Origin: Prevotella aurantiaca JCM 15754
Lineage (GTDB): Bacteria > Bacteroidota > Bacteroidia > Bacteroidales > Bacteroidaceae
Length of the DNA: 40,008 nucleotides
Direction of reading: 5' to 3'
Assembly (NCBI RefSeq): GCF_000614025.1
Contig: NZ_BAKF01000021.1
Span: 1-40,008 of the forward strand
Within the stretch, counting starts at the first letter, position 1. Each line of letters begins with the position of its first letter. Of this stretch, positions 18,649 to 28,224 are shown one piece after another. Under the pieces are notes generated by a model. That model made no database searches, was not told the DNA's origin, and saw nothing but the letters and a program-made list of their open reading frames with translations. Both the position numbers and the translations under genes were made by a program.

Positions 18649-20316
18649 TTATGACAAGCCTTCTATTACGCCATTCACAACGTTAATATGCTCTGCTTGT
18701 GGTGTCTTTGGTAGACCTGGCATACGCATGATGGTACCAGCGATGGCTACAACCATGCCTGCACCAGCGTTAATAACAAAGTCGCGAATGGTAATTGTGA
18801 AGTCTGTAGGGACTCCGTAAGCCTTTGCGTTCTCAGAGAACGAATACTGTGTCTTGGCAATACATACTGGAAGGTTTTCGAAACCAAGTTCTTTTATGCG
18901 CTGTAAGTTGCGTTTTGCAGCTGGAAGCAATACAACTTTAGCAGCTCCGTAAACGTTCTTAGCTATCTTTTCAACCTTTGTTGTAATGTCGTCATTCTCT
19001 TCGTAAACGAAGTTAAGTGGTGCCGATGGCTTCTTTTCGATGGTATCAACTACCAAGCGAGCCAGTTCTTCTGCTCCCTTACCACCTTCTCCGAAGGCTG
19101 TGTTGATAGCGAAACCAACGCCTTGTGCCTCGCAATGTTCTTTCACAAGAGCTAATTCTTCGTCTGTATCAGAAGCGAAACGATTCAAGCAAACAACAAC
19201 AGTCTGGCCGAATGCCTTGAGGTTTGCTATGTGTTTATCCAAGTTGAAAAGACCTGCTTTTACGCCTTCTACATTTGGTTTACTTATTTCTGTAACATCG
19301 ATACCACCGTGCATCTTCAATGCCTGTGCTGTTGCAACCAATACAGTAAGTACTGGAGAAATGCCAGCCTTGCGACATTTAATGTCTAAGAACTTCTCTG
19401 CGCCCAAATCAGCACCGAATCCAGCCTCTGTGATACAATAGTCTGCATAGCTCATTGCCATCTTAGTTGCTAAGATACTGTTGCAACCATGTGCGATGTT
19501 TGCAAATGGACCGCCATGTATAAATGCTGGTGTGTTCTCGATAGTTTGCACCAAATTAGGGTTAATAGCTTCGTGCAAGAGAGCTACGATAGCACCAGTA
19601 ACATTTAATTCGCGCAAATATAATGGTTTGCCTTCAAGTGTAATACCAAGAATAATGTTATCAAGACGACGATGCAAGTCCTCTTCATCAGTAGCTAAAC
19701 ATAGGATAGCCATAATTTCTGATGCAGGTGTGATATCGAAACCGCCTTCTGTAAGCAAGCCATCAGTACGGCTTCCTAAGCCTGTAATGACTGTACGGAG
19801 GTTGCGATCGTTTACATCTAAGACACGGCGCCACCATATTTCTTTCATTCCGAAGCCATCGTCTTGGTGCTGATACAAGTAGTTGTCTAACAATGCAGCA
19901 ATCATATTGTTAGCTGAAGTGATGGCATGGAAGTCGCCTGTAAAGTGAAGATTGATTTTCTCCATAGGTAAAACTTGTGCATAGCCACCGCCTGCAGCTC
20001 CACCCTTCATACCAAAGCAAGGGCCGAGTGAAGGCTCGCGTAGTGCTGGAATAGCATTCTTACCTATACGATTCATGCCGAGTGCCAAGCCAACGCTAAC
20101 TGTTGTCTTACCGATACCAGCCTTTGTTGGAGTGATGGCAGTAACAAGAATCAACTTTGATTTTTTTACTTTCTCATCGTCGATGAGGCGGTAAGGCACT
20201 TTGGCAATGTGCTTACCAAAGGGCTCAAGTTCTTCTACTGGGATATTAACTTTCTTTGCAATACTATCAATTAATTCAAGTTTTGCCTCGTGAGCAATCT
20301 CAAAATCTGTTTTCAT
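18649..20316 (-). CDS. fhs: formate-tetrahydrofolate ligase
   Basis: It joins formate to tetrahydrofolate with ATP, giving 10-formyl-THF for purine and one-carbon metabolism. The 555 residues are of normal length. The P-loop-like ATP site is [19 protein letters not shown] (63-81). Other family blocks are [36 protein letters not shown] and [15 protein letters not shown]. It is a single-gene unit with its own promoter box and terminator. Confidence 0.97.
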   Translation of the reverse strand: MKTDFEIAHEAKLELIDSIAKKVNIPVEELEPFGKHIAKVPYRLIDDEKVKKSKLILVTAITPTKAGIGKTTVSVGLALGMNRIGKNAIPALREPSLGPCFGMKGGAAGGGYAQVLPMEKINLHFTGDFHAITSANNMIAALLDNYLYQHQDDGFGMKEIWWRRVLDVNDRNLRTVITGLGSRTDGLLTEGGFDITPASEIMAILCLATDEEDLHRRLDNIILGITLEGKPLYLRELNVTGAIVALLHEAINPNLVQTIENTPAFIHGGPFANIAHGCNSILATKMAMSYADYCITEAGFGADLGAEKFLDIKCRKAGISPVLTVLVATAQALKMHGGIDVTEISKPNVEGVKAGLFNLDKHIANLKAFGQTVVVCLNRFASDTDEELALVKEHCEAQGVGFAINTAFGEGGKGAEELARLVVDTIEKKPSAPLNFVYEENDDITTKVEKIAKNVYGAAKVVLLPAAKRNLQRIKELGFENLPVCIAKTQYSFSENAKAYGVPTDFTITIRDFVINAGAGMVVAIAGTIMRMPGLPKTPQAEHINVVNGVIEGLS

Positions 20317-20379
20317 TTGTTAGTTCTTCTTTTAAATTTATTAGATGTTAACTGATGATAGTTCGTTGTTATTTGTTTC

Positions 20380-20387
20380 CAAAATTA
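20380..20387 (-). promoter_or_regulatory. -7 box of fhs
   Basis: The minus strand reads TAATTTTG (TAnnTTTG), 63 bases before the fhs ATG. Confidence 0.45.
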
Positions 20388-20736
20388 GGTAATTTAAATC
20401 TTACAGCCAACTTTTTATCAATATATTTGTACTAAAAAATACATAATAGCACATTTTTGAAACATTGTGCAATGGTATTGCAAAGTGTAGATAGCAATAC
20501 TATAGGTAACAAAGAGCGGTATTGTATTTTTTCGATAGTGATTTACTTATTCTGTGTAAGTTTTGAGATGGTGGAGCGAGTGGGTGTGGAGTGCTTAAAA
20601 GAAGGGCTGATGAGAAGATGCGAAAGCATAGCATAAGCAATCTGTTTTATACATTATAAAAAGGTATAAAGATACATTTCGATGCTCGAAGCGGTTGTGT
20701 TGTTTAATTTATTGAACTTCAACGTTTTATAATACC

Positions 20737-20817
20737 CGTTGTTTTGCTTTTCAAAACAACCTATTTTGCCATACAATAGTGCCTGTTTTGCATCGCAAAA
20801 CAGGCACTATTGCAAAG
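20737..20817 (+). repeat. 81-bp two-hairpin intergenic element, copy B
   Basis: Hairpin 1 has 9-base arms (GTTGTTTTG/CAAAACAAC, 20739-20761). Hairpin 2 has perfect 18-base arms (CAATAGTGCCTGTTTTGC and its complement) around the 3-base loop ATC (20774-20812). No T-run follows, so it is not a terminator. The element aligns without gaps to 16579-16659 and 30608-30688. Confidence 0.85.
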
Positions 20818-20950
20818 CCATATCGGCACTAATGGTTTATGATAGAATTTTTATTGTAAAATTACGGATATTCTTTCAGTTTTCCTTAGTAAATAAACTA
20901 ACTTGTATTTCATTAGGGTTTGAGTAGCTGTATTCTTGAAATCTTATACC

Positions 20951-21976
20951 TTATTTATATATAAGGTGGCGTGCAAACTCTATGATGGTGTCTTTGCCAC
21001 GCTGGAAATCTTCAGAAGTAAGGCTTATTTTATAGTCTGGGTCTATGCCAAATTCGGTCATTTGCTTATTCTTGTCGTACATCGGACAAGCTGAAAAGCG
21101 TATTGACCACCCATTAGGAAGCTCGGCAGAGAATGGTAAACCAGCACCTCCACCTGTACGGTCGCCTACTGTTTTCACATTAGGGAAGCAGCGCATATAC
21201 TTTACAAACTCGTTAGCAGCCGAGAAAACGCTGCGGTTAGTTAGTACAAATACAGGCTTCTGCCAGCGGATTCCTTTTCCAGGCTTGAGGATTTGCTCTT
21301 TTAAAGGCGAGAAATCACTATGCCCTTTACCCGTTTTATGTTGCATATAGCCTACCAGTTCCGACTTATTGGTGAACCTTGCAGCGAGTTCTTCTGCATT
21401 AGCAAGCGAGCCTCCACCATTGTTTCGCACATCTAAAATAATAGCTCTACAAGGTTGGAAGTAGAGAAGTATGTCGTCAAGATTACCTGCACCTATTCCT
21501 CGTTGGAAGCTTTCGCATCGCAAATAACCGATATTATCGTCAAGAATAGTATAGTCCATGCCGCTTGCTATAAGGTAATCGGTCTTTAAATACTTTCGTA
21601 AGAGTGAATCAGAAAAGTTTTGTGGGTAGTCTTCGTGCCATGACCAATAACGCGCAGCATTGAAAGAAGTATATAAATTCACGTGTCCATCTTTCAATTC
21701 GGATAGCATATTTGCCATTACTTCGAACTGTTGACGTTCTGACATTGAATTGTCGAACTGCTTTAAGTACTTATTTCGTACTGCATTCCAATCTATTTCT
21801 TTCTGTTTAAAGAAGCAATAGTGCTCATCAATAATCTTCCAAAGAGCTTCAGCATTACCCTGAATGGTATTCTGATACTCGTCGTTTGTAACACAAGACG
21901 AGAGGACCGATATTATAAATAATGTGTATGAAAGCACAAAAGCAGTATGGCGAAAGTGTCGTATATACTTTTTCAT
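20951..21976 (-). CDS. S41-family C-terminal processing-like protease, lipoprotein
   Basis: A 341-residue exported serine protease of the tail-specific (S41) type. I start it at the ATG at 21976, giving a lipoprotein signal with lipobox LSSC (Cys28). An upstream ATG would add 21 residues that spoil the signal. Motifs of the S41 core are LKDGHVNLY (94-102), GYLRCESF, ILDVRNNGGGSLANAEELA (180-198) and TNRSVFSAANEF (246-257, with Ser252 the likely nucleophile). The ATG overlaps the stop of the preceding gene (TAATG). Substrate unknown; by location it acts in the periplasm on the outer or inner membrane face. Confidence 0.87.
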   Translation of the reverse strand: MKKYIRHFRHTAFVLSYTLFIISVLSSCVTNDEYQNTIQGNAEALWKIIDEHYCFFKQKEIDWNAVRNKYLKQFDNSMSERQQFEVMANMLSELKDGHVNLYTSFNAARYWSWHEDYPQNFSDSLLRKYLKTDYLIASGMDYTILDDNIGYLRCESFQRGIGAGNLDDILLYFQPCRAIILDVRNNGGGSLANAEELAARFTNKSELVGYMQHKTGKGHSDFSPLKEQILKPGKGIRWQKPVFVLTNRSVFSAANEFVKYMRCFPNVKTVGDRTGGGAGLPFSAELPNGWSIRFSACPMYDKNKQMTEFGIDPDYKISLTSEDFQRGKDTIIEFARHLIYK

Positions 21977-22791
21977 TACGGAATAATCTTTGAAATCGAA
22001 AATGTTCGTACAACGCCTAACACAAAGAGGTTGCTCCATGTGTGATATTTCAAGCTATTTACGCGTGCTTGTTGAAAGTCGCCTAAATAGCCTAAACGTA
22101 ACGTTGTATGGCGCAAAGTAAAATCGAGGGTAAGCATTTGTCTAAGCGAGGGAGTAGAAAACATAGTGGTAGGCACTATGTTATGGTCGTAATCGCCTTT
22201 TGAAAATATTTCGTAGTAGCTTTGACCGAAGTTGGGTGCAAACATCAAACCGACGAGTGGGGATTGCACTTCGTATCGAACTTGGAAAGGCTTGCCCCAT
22301 AACCTAAATGCATAGGTAGCTGAAGCTGATGGCGCAAGATTCATGTTCAGATACAGTTGGGCAGGATTATTGCCATTGCGCATATTGTATAGGAAACCAA
22401 TATTGGCATCAATGCCACCATCAGCCGTAGCTGTTAGTGTGCCATTGCCTAACATCCATTTTCCAAAAGCGTAATGCACATTGTATTGAAAGTTATACAT
22501 TCCGCCTATATTGTTGTTTCTCTGCGAAGCGTTGTGCGTGTATGATAAGTGGGTTTGATGGATAATCTCACGCAAAATAGGCGTACCATTATTACGTAAC
22601 GTATGAGAAATGTAACGAATCTCGCCTCCTTCGTATGCATTTGGCGACAGATAGGTGTCTAATTGGCTAACTTTTCCAAAACCAACAAGCTGTGCTTTGG
22701 TAATAATTTTACTAGAACGCAATGTGTCTTGCGCATGAATAGTAAAGCTATATAGTAAGAATGAACAGGCGAAAAGTATTTTCCTCAACAT
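21976..22791 (-). CDS. probable outer-membrane protein (DUF3316-like)
   Basis: A secreted protein of about 271 residues. I prefer the ATG at 22791 (MLRKILFACSFLLYSFTIHAQ), which gives a clean signal peptide 10 bases after parC. The ATG at 22812 would overlap parC. The mature sequence alternates polar and aromatic residues typical of beta-strands (YNFQYNVHYAFG, PSASATYAFRLWG, LRLGYLGDF). The segment QLDTYLSPNAYEGGEIRYISH recalls the DUF3316 family, an assignment from memory. It is co-translated with the S41 lipoprotein (TAATG). Confidence 0.65.
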   Translation of the reverse strand: MLRKILFACSFLLYSFTIHAQDTLRSSKIITKAQLVGFGKVSQLDTYLSPNAYEGGEIRYISHTLRNNGTPILREIIHQTHLSYTHNASQRNNNIGGMYNFQYNVHYAFGKWMLGNGTLTATADGGIDANIGFLYNMRNGNNPAQLYLNMNLAPSASATYAFRLWGKPFQVRYEVQSPLVGLMFAPNFGQSYYEIFSKGDYDHNIVPTTMFSTPSLRQMLTLDFTLRHTTLRLGYLGDFQQARVNSLKYHTWSNLFVLGVVRTFSISKIIP

Positions 22792-22801
22792 CACAATATC
22801 T

Positions 22802-25639
22802 TTAATTATCAAAGAATTGTAGCGTTAGCTGTTGCTCTCCGCTATTGTCATCTTTCGGTTTGTCAGTCTTTGCAGTAGGCTCTGTAGGCTCTTCGACTTT
22901 GGTTTCAGCGGGCTTTTCAGGTTGTTCTACGATAGTTTCTGCCTCAACAGGCTCTGCTATTTCAACATCTTCTACCTCTTCAGGTTCAGGAAAACGAATA
23001 GGTTCAAGTTGTTTAATCTTACTAACTTTGAAAGTTGTAAGGCGCTTTCCCTTAGCCTTAAAGCCCTTTATGCCCACAAATTCTTCAGCATCAATAATCT
23101 CTGTGCCGCGTGCTGCATCGTTTCCACCGTACGTTATCTCTGCACGAGGATAGGTATCGTCTGTGAGGAAGACGAGTTTGGACTTCGGATTGTCGCCTAT
23201 TACACTCTGATGTCGCGTAGAATTCTCCATGTAGAAGCGCTTTAGGTATGGGTAACCTTGGTTATCTGCATCGTAAACAACCGCTGTCCATGGCTTTTCG
23301 GGGTCGAATTTCTCAATACGGAAGATGTTATCTTCGTAGTGATTAGCTGCATCGAAGTTGGAAGTATAGAACTCTCCATTATCAAGAATTACGAGAATGG
23401 TATCCTTATCATTGAATTCGCCCAGCAAACGACCCTGTTCTTCGTAGTTAATACGATTAACATCAGCATCAAACCATACCTTTCTGCCACCCAAAGTTGA
23501 TACTCCATGAGCTTTCAAAGATACACGATCTACAATTTCTTTCGTAAGTAATACACCGCGAGCAGTCTTCGATTTGATTAGAACATTAGAGAAATCACGT
23601 TCAAAATATCGCATTAGTCGCGATCTTCCAGGTTGATCTTTCAATATAATCTTGATAGTTTCAGCCTCTCCGTTCGGGTTAGCCGTAAAATAAAAAACTC
23701 TTGAACCTGGCTTCCCTTGAGTAAGATCGTAATCTCTGTCACGGGTAATGGAAACCACATTAAAACGCTTTATGTAGTAAGGACCTTTTTCTCCGTCGCG
23801 ATAAACAGCATTGTAGATGGTGCGGCGGTCGTTGCGTTTAAACACTTGTACGTGTATAACGCCCTTGCCAACAAACACTTTATCAGCAATGTGGACGATG
23901 CGATACTTACCATCACGGAAGAAAACGATGACATCATCAAGGTCGGAACAGTTCTGAACGAACTCGGCTTTCTTTAAATCAGTACCTATAAAGCCCCCTT
24001 TTCGATCAATGTATAGCTTCTCGTTTGCATCTACAACTTTAGCTGCAACAATGGTATCGAAGCTCTTTATCTCTGTTCTACGTGGGAAGTCCTTACCATA
24101 TTTAGCTTTCAAATGCTTGAACCATTCAATGGTTACACGCACCATTTCGCTAAGGTCCTTGTTTATTTCGGCTATTTCCGCCTCAATCTTATGGATTAAT
24201 TCGTCTGCTTTGTCCTTGTTAAACTTAAGGATACGCTGCATCTTTATTTCTAGTAAGCGAAGTATATCCTCACGTTTCACCTCACGAATAAATTCCTTTT
24301 TAAAAGGCTCTAACTTAGAATCGACAAATGTAACAACCTCATCCATTGTTTTAGATGTCTCGAACTTTTGTTCCTTATAGATACGTTCTTCTATAAATAT
24401 TCGTTCTAACGAGTTGAAGAAGAGTTGTTCTTCAAGTTCACCTTTCCTTATTTCAAGCTCCCTACGCAATAGTGCTTGTGTGTTGTCTACAGAGTGCTTT
24501 AACACTTCCGATATGGTCAAGAACTGAGGTTTGTTATCAGAAATAACGCAACAGTTAGGCGAAATAGAAACCTCACAATCGGTAAAGGCGTACAAGGCGT
24601 CCATAGTCTTGTCGCTTGAAGTGCCTGGTGTCAGATGTAATTGTATTTCTACTTCTGACGCTGTCATATCTTCTACCTTGCGAATCTTTATTTTTCCCTT
24701 TTCAACAGCTTTGGTAATTGATTCTTGGAGCGAACTGGCTGTCTTGCTAAAAGGTATTTCGCGAATGACAAGTGTCTTGTTATCAATCTTCTCAACTTTA
24801 GCACGAACCTTCAAAGATCCGCCACGTTGTCCGTCATTGTACTTTGATATATCAATGTTACCGCCTGTTGGGAAGTCTGGATAAAGCTCAAACTTCTTTC
24901 CACGCAGATAGTTTACGGCGGCATCGCATATTTCTGCCATGTTGTGCGGAAGAATTTTAGACGACAATCCAACAGCAATACCTTCTGCACCTTGTGCTAA
25001 TAGCAAAGGGAATTTGGCTGGTAGGGTAATTGGTTCTTTGTTTCTTCCATCATAAGACTGCTGCCATTCAGTAGTTTTAGGATTGAAAATGGTTTCTAAA
25101 GCAAACTTTGACAGACGTGCTTCGATGTATCGAGGAGCTGCAGCACGGTCGCCAGTAAATATGTTTCCCCAGTTTCCTTGCGTGTCAATGAGTAGGTCTT
25201 TTTGCCCCATTTGCACAAGGGCATCGCAGATAGAAGCATCTCCGTGTGGGTGGAACTGCATCGTATGGCCTGCAATATTAGCAACCTTGTTGTATCGTCC
25301 ATCGTCCATTCGCTTCATAGAGTGGAGGATACGGCGTTGAACAGGCTTCAATCCGTCGTCAATATGGGGTACTGCACGTTCTAAGATTACATAACTTGCA
25401 TAATCCAAGAACCAGTTTTTATACATTCCTGATAGGTGTTTAACAGCCGAAGCATCAAATCTGTCGGTTGGAATATAGCCGTTTCCAGGTTCGCTTACTT
25501 CATCTTCGTCTGTTATTTCAGCATCAACACTAACGTCTTCATTAGGGTCTGTGTTTGTTAAATTGCTGTCATTACCCGTTGTTTTTTCGTTCATTGAGGT
25601 TTGGCCCTCATTGTTTTCAATCATCTTATCGTCGTCCAT
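22802..25639 (-). CDS. parC: DNA topoisomerase IV subunit A
   Basis: The breakage-reunion subunit that decatenates chromosomes with ParE. The catalytic tyrosine is Tyr171 in AAAPRYIEARLS, and the quinolone-region motif is HPHGDASICDAL (130-141). An acidic, low-complexity N-terminus of about 55 residues precedes the winged-helix core. The C-terminal region has weak beta-pinwheel repeats and ends in a Glu/Pro/Thr-rich tail. At 945 residues it is longer than most ParC because of these tails. A GyrA assignment is less likely given this divergent C-terminal domain. The promoter box lies 31 bases upstream. The outer-membrane protein and S41 genes follow in the same unit. Confidence 0.88.
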   Translation of the reverse strand: MDDDKMIENNEGQTSMNEKTTGNDSNLTNTDPNEDVSVDAEITDEDEVSEPGNGYIPTDRFDASAVKHLSGMYKNWFLDYASYVILERAVPHIDDGLKPVQRRILHSMKRMDDGRYNKVANIAGHTMQFHPHGDASICDALVQMGQKDLLIDTQGNWGNIFTGDRAAAPRYIEARLSKFALETIFNPKTTEWQQSYDGRNKEPITLPAKFPLLLAQGAEGIAVGLSSKILPHNMAEICDAAVNYLRGKKFELYPDFPTGGNIDISKYNDGQRGGSLKVRAKVEKIDNKTLVIREIPFSKTASSLQESITKAVEKGKIKIRKVEDMTASEVEIQLHLTPGTSSDKTMDALYAFTDCEVSISPNCCVISDNKPQFLTISEVLKHSVDNTQALLRRELEIRKGELEEQLFFNSLERIFIEERIYKEQKFETSKTMDEVVTFVDSKLEPFKKEFIREVKREDILRLLEIKMQRILKFNKDKADELIHKIEAEIAEINKDLSEMVRVTIEWFKHLKAKYGKDFPRRTEIKSFDTIVAAKVVDANEKLYIDRKGGFIGTDLKKAEFVQNCSDLDDVIVFFRDGKYRIVHIADKVFVGKGVIHVQVFKRNDRRTIYNAVYRDGEKGPYYIKRFNVVSITRDRDYDLTQGKPGSRVFYFTANPNGEAETIKIILKDQPGRSRLMRYFERDFSNVLIKSKTARGVLLTKEIVDRVSLKAHGVSTLGGRKVWFDADVNRINYEEQGRLLGEFNDKDTILVILDNGEFYTSNFDAANHYEDNIFRIEKFDPEKPWTAVVYDADNQGYPYLKRFYMENSTRHQSVIGDNPKSKLVFLTDDTYPRAEITYGGNDAARGTEIIDAEEFVGIKGFKAKGKRLTTFKVSKIKQLEPIRFPEPEEVEDVEIAEPVEAETIVEQPEKPAETKVEEPTEPTAKTDKPKDDNSGEQQLTLQFFDN

Positions 25640-25670
25640 AACTAGTTGGATTGTCTCTATTTTTGAGGCT

Positions 25671-25678
25671 CAAAGGTA
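25671..25678 (-). promoter_or_regulatory. -7 box of parC
   Basis: The minus strand reads TACCTTTG (TAnnTTTG), 32 bases before the parC ATG, in the divergent region shared with glyS. Confidence 0.55.
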
Positions 25679-25832
25679 CGAAGAAATCTCGAAATATGCA
25701 AATTCGCATAGTGAAACACACATCTATTTAATATAAGCGCTGGGGGAAGCGTTAATCAATCTGAATCAATTATAACTCCCTTCTTTCGCAAACTTTCACA
25801 ACTTTTAGTTACCTTATTCCATTAAAAAATCG

Positions 25833-25840
25833 TAACTTTG
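25833..25840 (+). promoter_or_regulatory. -7 box of glyS
   Basis: The plus strand reads TAACTTTG (TAnnTTTG), 40 bases before the glyS ATG. It probably drives glyS, the FKBP gene, the MATE gene and dedA, down to the terminator at 30363. Confidence 0.55.
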
Positions 25841-25879
25841 TGCCAAATTCCGAATAAATAAAGATAAAAATAATATATT

Positions 25880-27430
25880 ATGGCACAAGAGGATACCTTC
25901 AAAAAGATAGTAAGCCATTGCAAAGAGTATGGTTTTGTTTTTCCAAGTAGTGATATATATGATGGTCTTGCTGCAGTATACGACTATGGTCAGAATGGTG
26001 TAGAACTAAAAAACAACATCAAACAATATTGGTGGCAATCAATGGTGTTGCTCCATAACAACATCGTAGGTATCGACTCTTCCATCTTTATGCACCCTAC
26101 GATATGGAAAGCCAGCGGCCACGTTGATGCTTTCAATGACCCTTTGATTGATAATCGAGACTCTAAGAAACGCTATAGAGCCGATGTGTTGATAGAAGAC
26201 CAGCTCGGTAAGTATGAAGAAAAGATGGACAAGGAAATTGCTAAGGCTGCAAAGAAGTTTGGTGACAGCTTCGATGAGGCTCAATTCCGTGCTACTAATC
26301 CTCGCGTATTGGAGTATCAACGTAAGTATAACGAGCTTCATACACGCTTTGCCAATGCGATGGAGGCTTCAAACTTTGAGGAATTGAAGCAGATAATACT
26401 TGATGAAGGTATCGTAGACCCTATTAGTGGAACAAAGAACTGGACCGATGTGCGTCAGTTTAATCTTATGTTCTCTACTGAAATGGGTGCTTCTGCTGAT
26501 TCATCGAGTAAGATTTATCTACGTCCAGAGACTGCACAAGGTATCTTTGTAAACTTCTTGAACGTTCAAAAGACCGGTCGTATGAAGTTACCATTTGGTA
26601 TTGCACAGATAGGAAAGGCTTTCCGAAACGAGATTGTAGCTCGTCAGTTTGTGTTCCGCATGCGCGAATTCGAACAGATGGAGATGCAATTCTTCTGCCA
26701 ACCAGGTACAGAGATGGAATGGTTTAACTATTGGAAGCAGTATCGTTTAGCTTGGCATCAAGCTCTTGGTATGGGTAATGACAACTATCGCTACCACGAC
26801 CACGAGAAGTTAGCGCACTATGCAAATGCTGCAACCGACATTGAATTCCACATGCCGTTTGGCTTTAAGGAGGTAGAAGGTATTCACTCGCGTACTAATT
26901 TCGACCTTTCACAACACGAAAAATTCTCGGGTAGACAGATAAAGTACTTCGATCCTGAACGCAATGAGAACTATACACCTTACGTTGTTGAGACTTCTAT
27001 TGGCGTAGATCGTATGTTCTTGAGCATAATGTGCCATAGTTACACTGAAGAACAATTAGAGAATGGTTCAAGTCGTGTGGTTTTGCGCTTACCAGAGCCA
27101 TTAGCTCCTACAAAATGCGCGGTGCTTCCATTGGTCAACAAAGATGGTTTGCCAGAGAAAGCACAAGAGATTGTAGACGACTTGAAGTTCCATTTCAATA
27201 CATCTATAGAAACAAAAGACTCTATTGGTAAGCGTTATCGTCGTCAAGACGCTGTTGGTACACCTTTCTGTGTTACTGTTGATGGAGACACTTTGACCGA
27301 TAATACAGTTACTTTGCGTTATCGTGACTCTATGAAACAAGAACGTGTGCCTGTTGCAAAGCTACGTGAGATTATCGAAGATCGCGTTTCTATTACTTCG
27401 TTGTTGAAGAAACTTGATGTGAAAGGGTAA
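25880..27430 (+). CDS. glyS: glycyl-tRNA synthetase (class II, homodimeric type)
   Basis: It charges tRNA-Gly with glycine. The 516 residues match the alpha2 type. Motifs: FMHPTIWKASGHVDAFNDPL near the N-terminus, FNLMFSTEMGAS, and class II motif 2 region LRPETAQGIFVNFLNV ... FRNEIVARQFVFRMREFEQM. Motif 3 lies in VETSIGVDRMFLSIM. The C-terminal anticodon-binding domain starts near LAPTKCAVLPLVN. It is the first gene of a plus-strand unit; the FKBP lipoprotein gene follows after 28 bases. Confidence 0.97.
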   Translation: MAQEDTFKKIVSHCKEYGFVFPSSDIYDGLAAVYDYGQNGVELKNNIKQYWWQSMVLLHNNIVGIDSSIFMHPTIWKASGHVDAFNDPLIDNRDSKKRYRADVLIEDQLGKYEEKMDKEIAKAAKKFGDSFDEAQFRATNPRVLEYQRKYNELHTRFANAMEASNFEELKQIILDEGIVDPISGTKNWTDVRQFNLMFSTEMGASADSSSKIYLRPETAQGIFVNFLNVQKTGRMKLPFGIAQIGKAFRNEIVARQFVFRMREFEQMEMQFFCQPGTEMEWFNYWKQYRLAWHQALGMGNDNYRYHDHEKLAHYANAATDIEFHMPFGFKEVEGIHSRTNFDLSQHEKFSGRQIKYFDPERNENYTPYVVETSIGVDRMFLSIMCHSYTEEQLENGSSRVVLRLPEPLAPTKCAVLPLVNKDGLPEKAQEIVDDLKFHFNTSIETKDSIGKRYRRQDAVGTPFCVTVDGDTLTDNTVTLRYRDSMKQERVPVAKLREIIEDRVSITSLLKKLDVKG

Positions 27431-27458
27431 GATTTATATTCACATATAAAATAGAATT

Positions 27459-28150
27459 ATGCAAAATAAGAATAAATTAAGAGCACAATTTCAAAGCTTC
27501 TTTTTCTCTGCAGCTTTGTTGTTTGCAGCTATTTTTTCGGTTGGTGTATTGTCTTCATGCTCGGAAAGCTCTGAGGAAGATGAAGAGTTTGCAGACTGGA
27601 AATCTAAAAACACAACGTATTGGACAAACCTTTACAATGCAACAAAGCAAAAAATAGATAATGGTGATACCTCTTGGAAACTCATATTGAATTATAGTTA
27701 TCAAGACCAAACGCAGAAAGATGGAACCAAGAGTTATACTCCAGAGAACTATATTATTGTTCATGAGTTAGAAAAAGGTACTGGTTCGGGTTCTCCTTTG
27801 TTCACCGATTCAGTACTGGTACACTATCAAGCCGACTCATACCTTCTCCAACATATACCGCAGGCCTAATGTTTGATAGCAGTTGGGGTGGGAATGGCTT
27901 GGTTTATAACCCACAAACATCACGTCCTGCACAGCTTTTGGTAGGCGGAGAGAAGGGTGCTGTTGTCGAAGGCTTTGCTACAGCACTACAAAATATGCAT
28001 ATTGGCGACCACTGGGTGGTTTATATTCCTTACCAGTTAGGCTATGGCACAACTAAGAATGGCTCTATTCCAGCTTATTCTAACTTGATTTTTGACTTAC
28101 GTCTCCACTCGTATTACAGAGCGGGAACTAAGGTTCCAGATATAATTTAA
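27459..28150 (+). CDS. FKBP-type peptidyl-prolyl isomerase lipoprotein (frame break)
   Basis: An exported proline isomerase. The lipobox is LSSC (Cys34) after a hydrophobic signal, followed by an acidic linker (SESSEEDEEF). The FKBP domain shows DSVLVHYQGRLIPSPTYTAG when the frame is repaired, then GLMFDSSWGG, VEGFATALQNMHIGDHWVVY and IPYQLGYG. The break is at 27831-27832, where one added G (CAAG to CAAGG) restores the reading frame. The repaired product has 230 residues. All parts before and after fit one protein, so a base-calling error is the best explanation. Confidence 0.87.
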
Positions 28151-28224
28151 GGATAACCAACCAATTCTTAGCGAAGACTTATGGTGGGCTTTCAGTCTAC
28201 CTTATCCACGCAACTTTATATATT

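Larger units (their letters stand above)
20317..20950. other. intergenic region between the S41 protease gene and fhs
   Basis: It holds the fhs promoter and the 81-bp element copy B (20737-20817). An imperfect repeat GTATTGC ... GCAATAC lies at about 20473-20499. No convincing gene is present. No strong terminator for the protease gene is visible apart from a weak CCTTAT/ATAAGG hairpin overlapping its stop. Confidence 0.5.
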
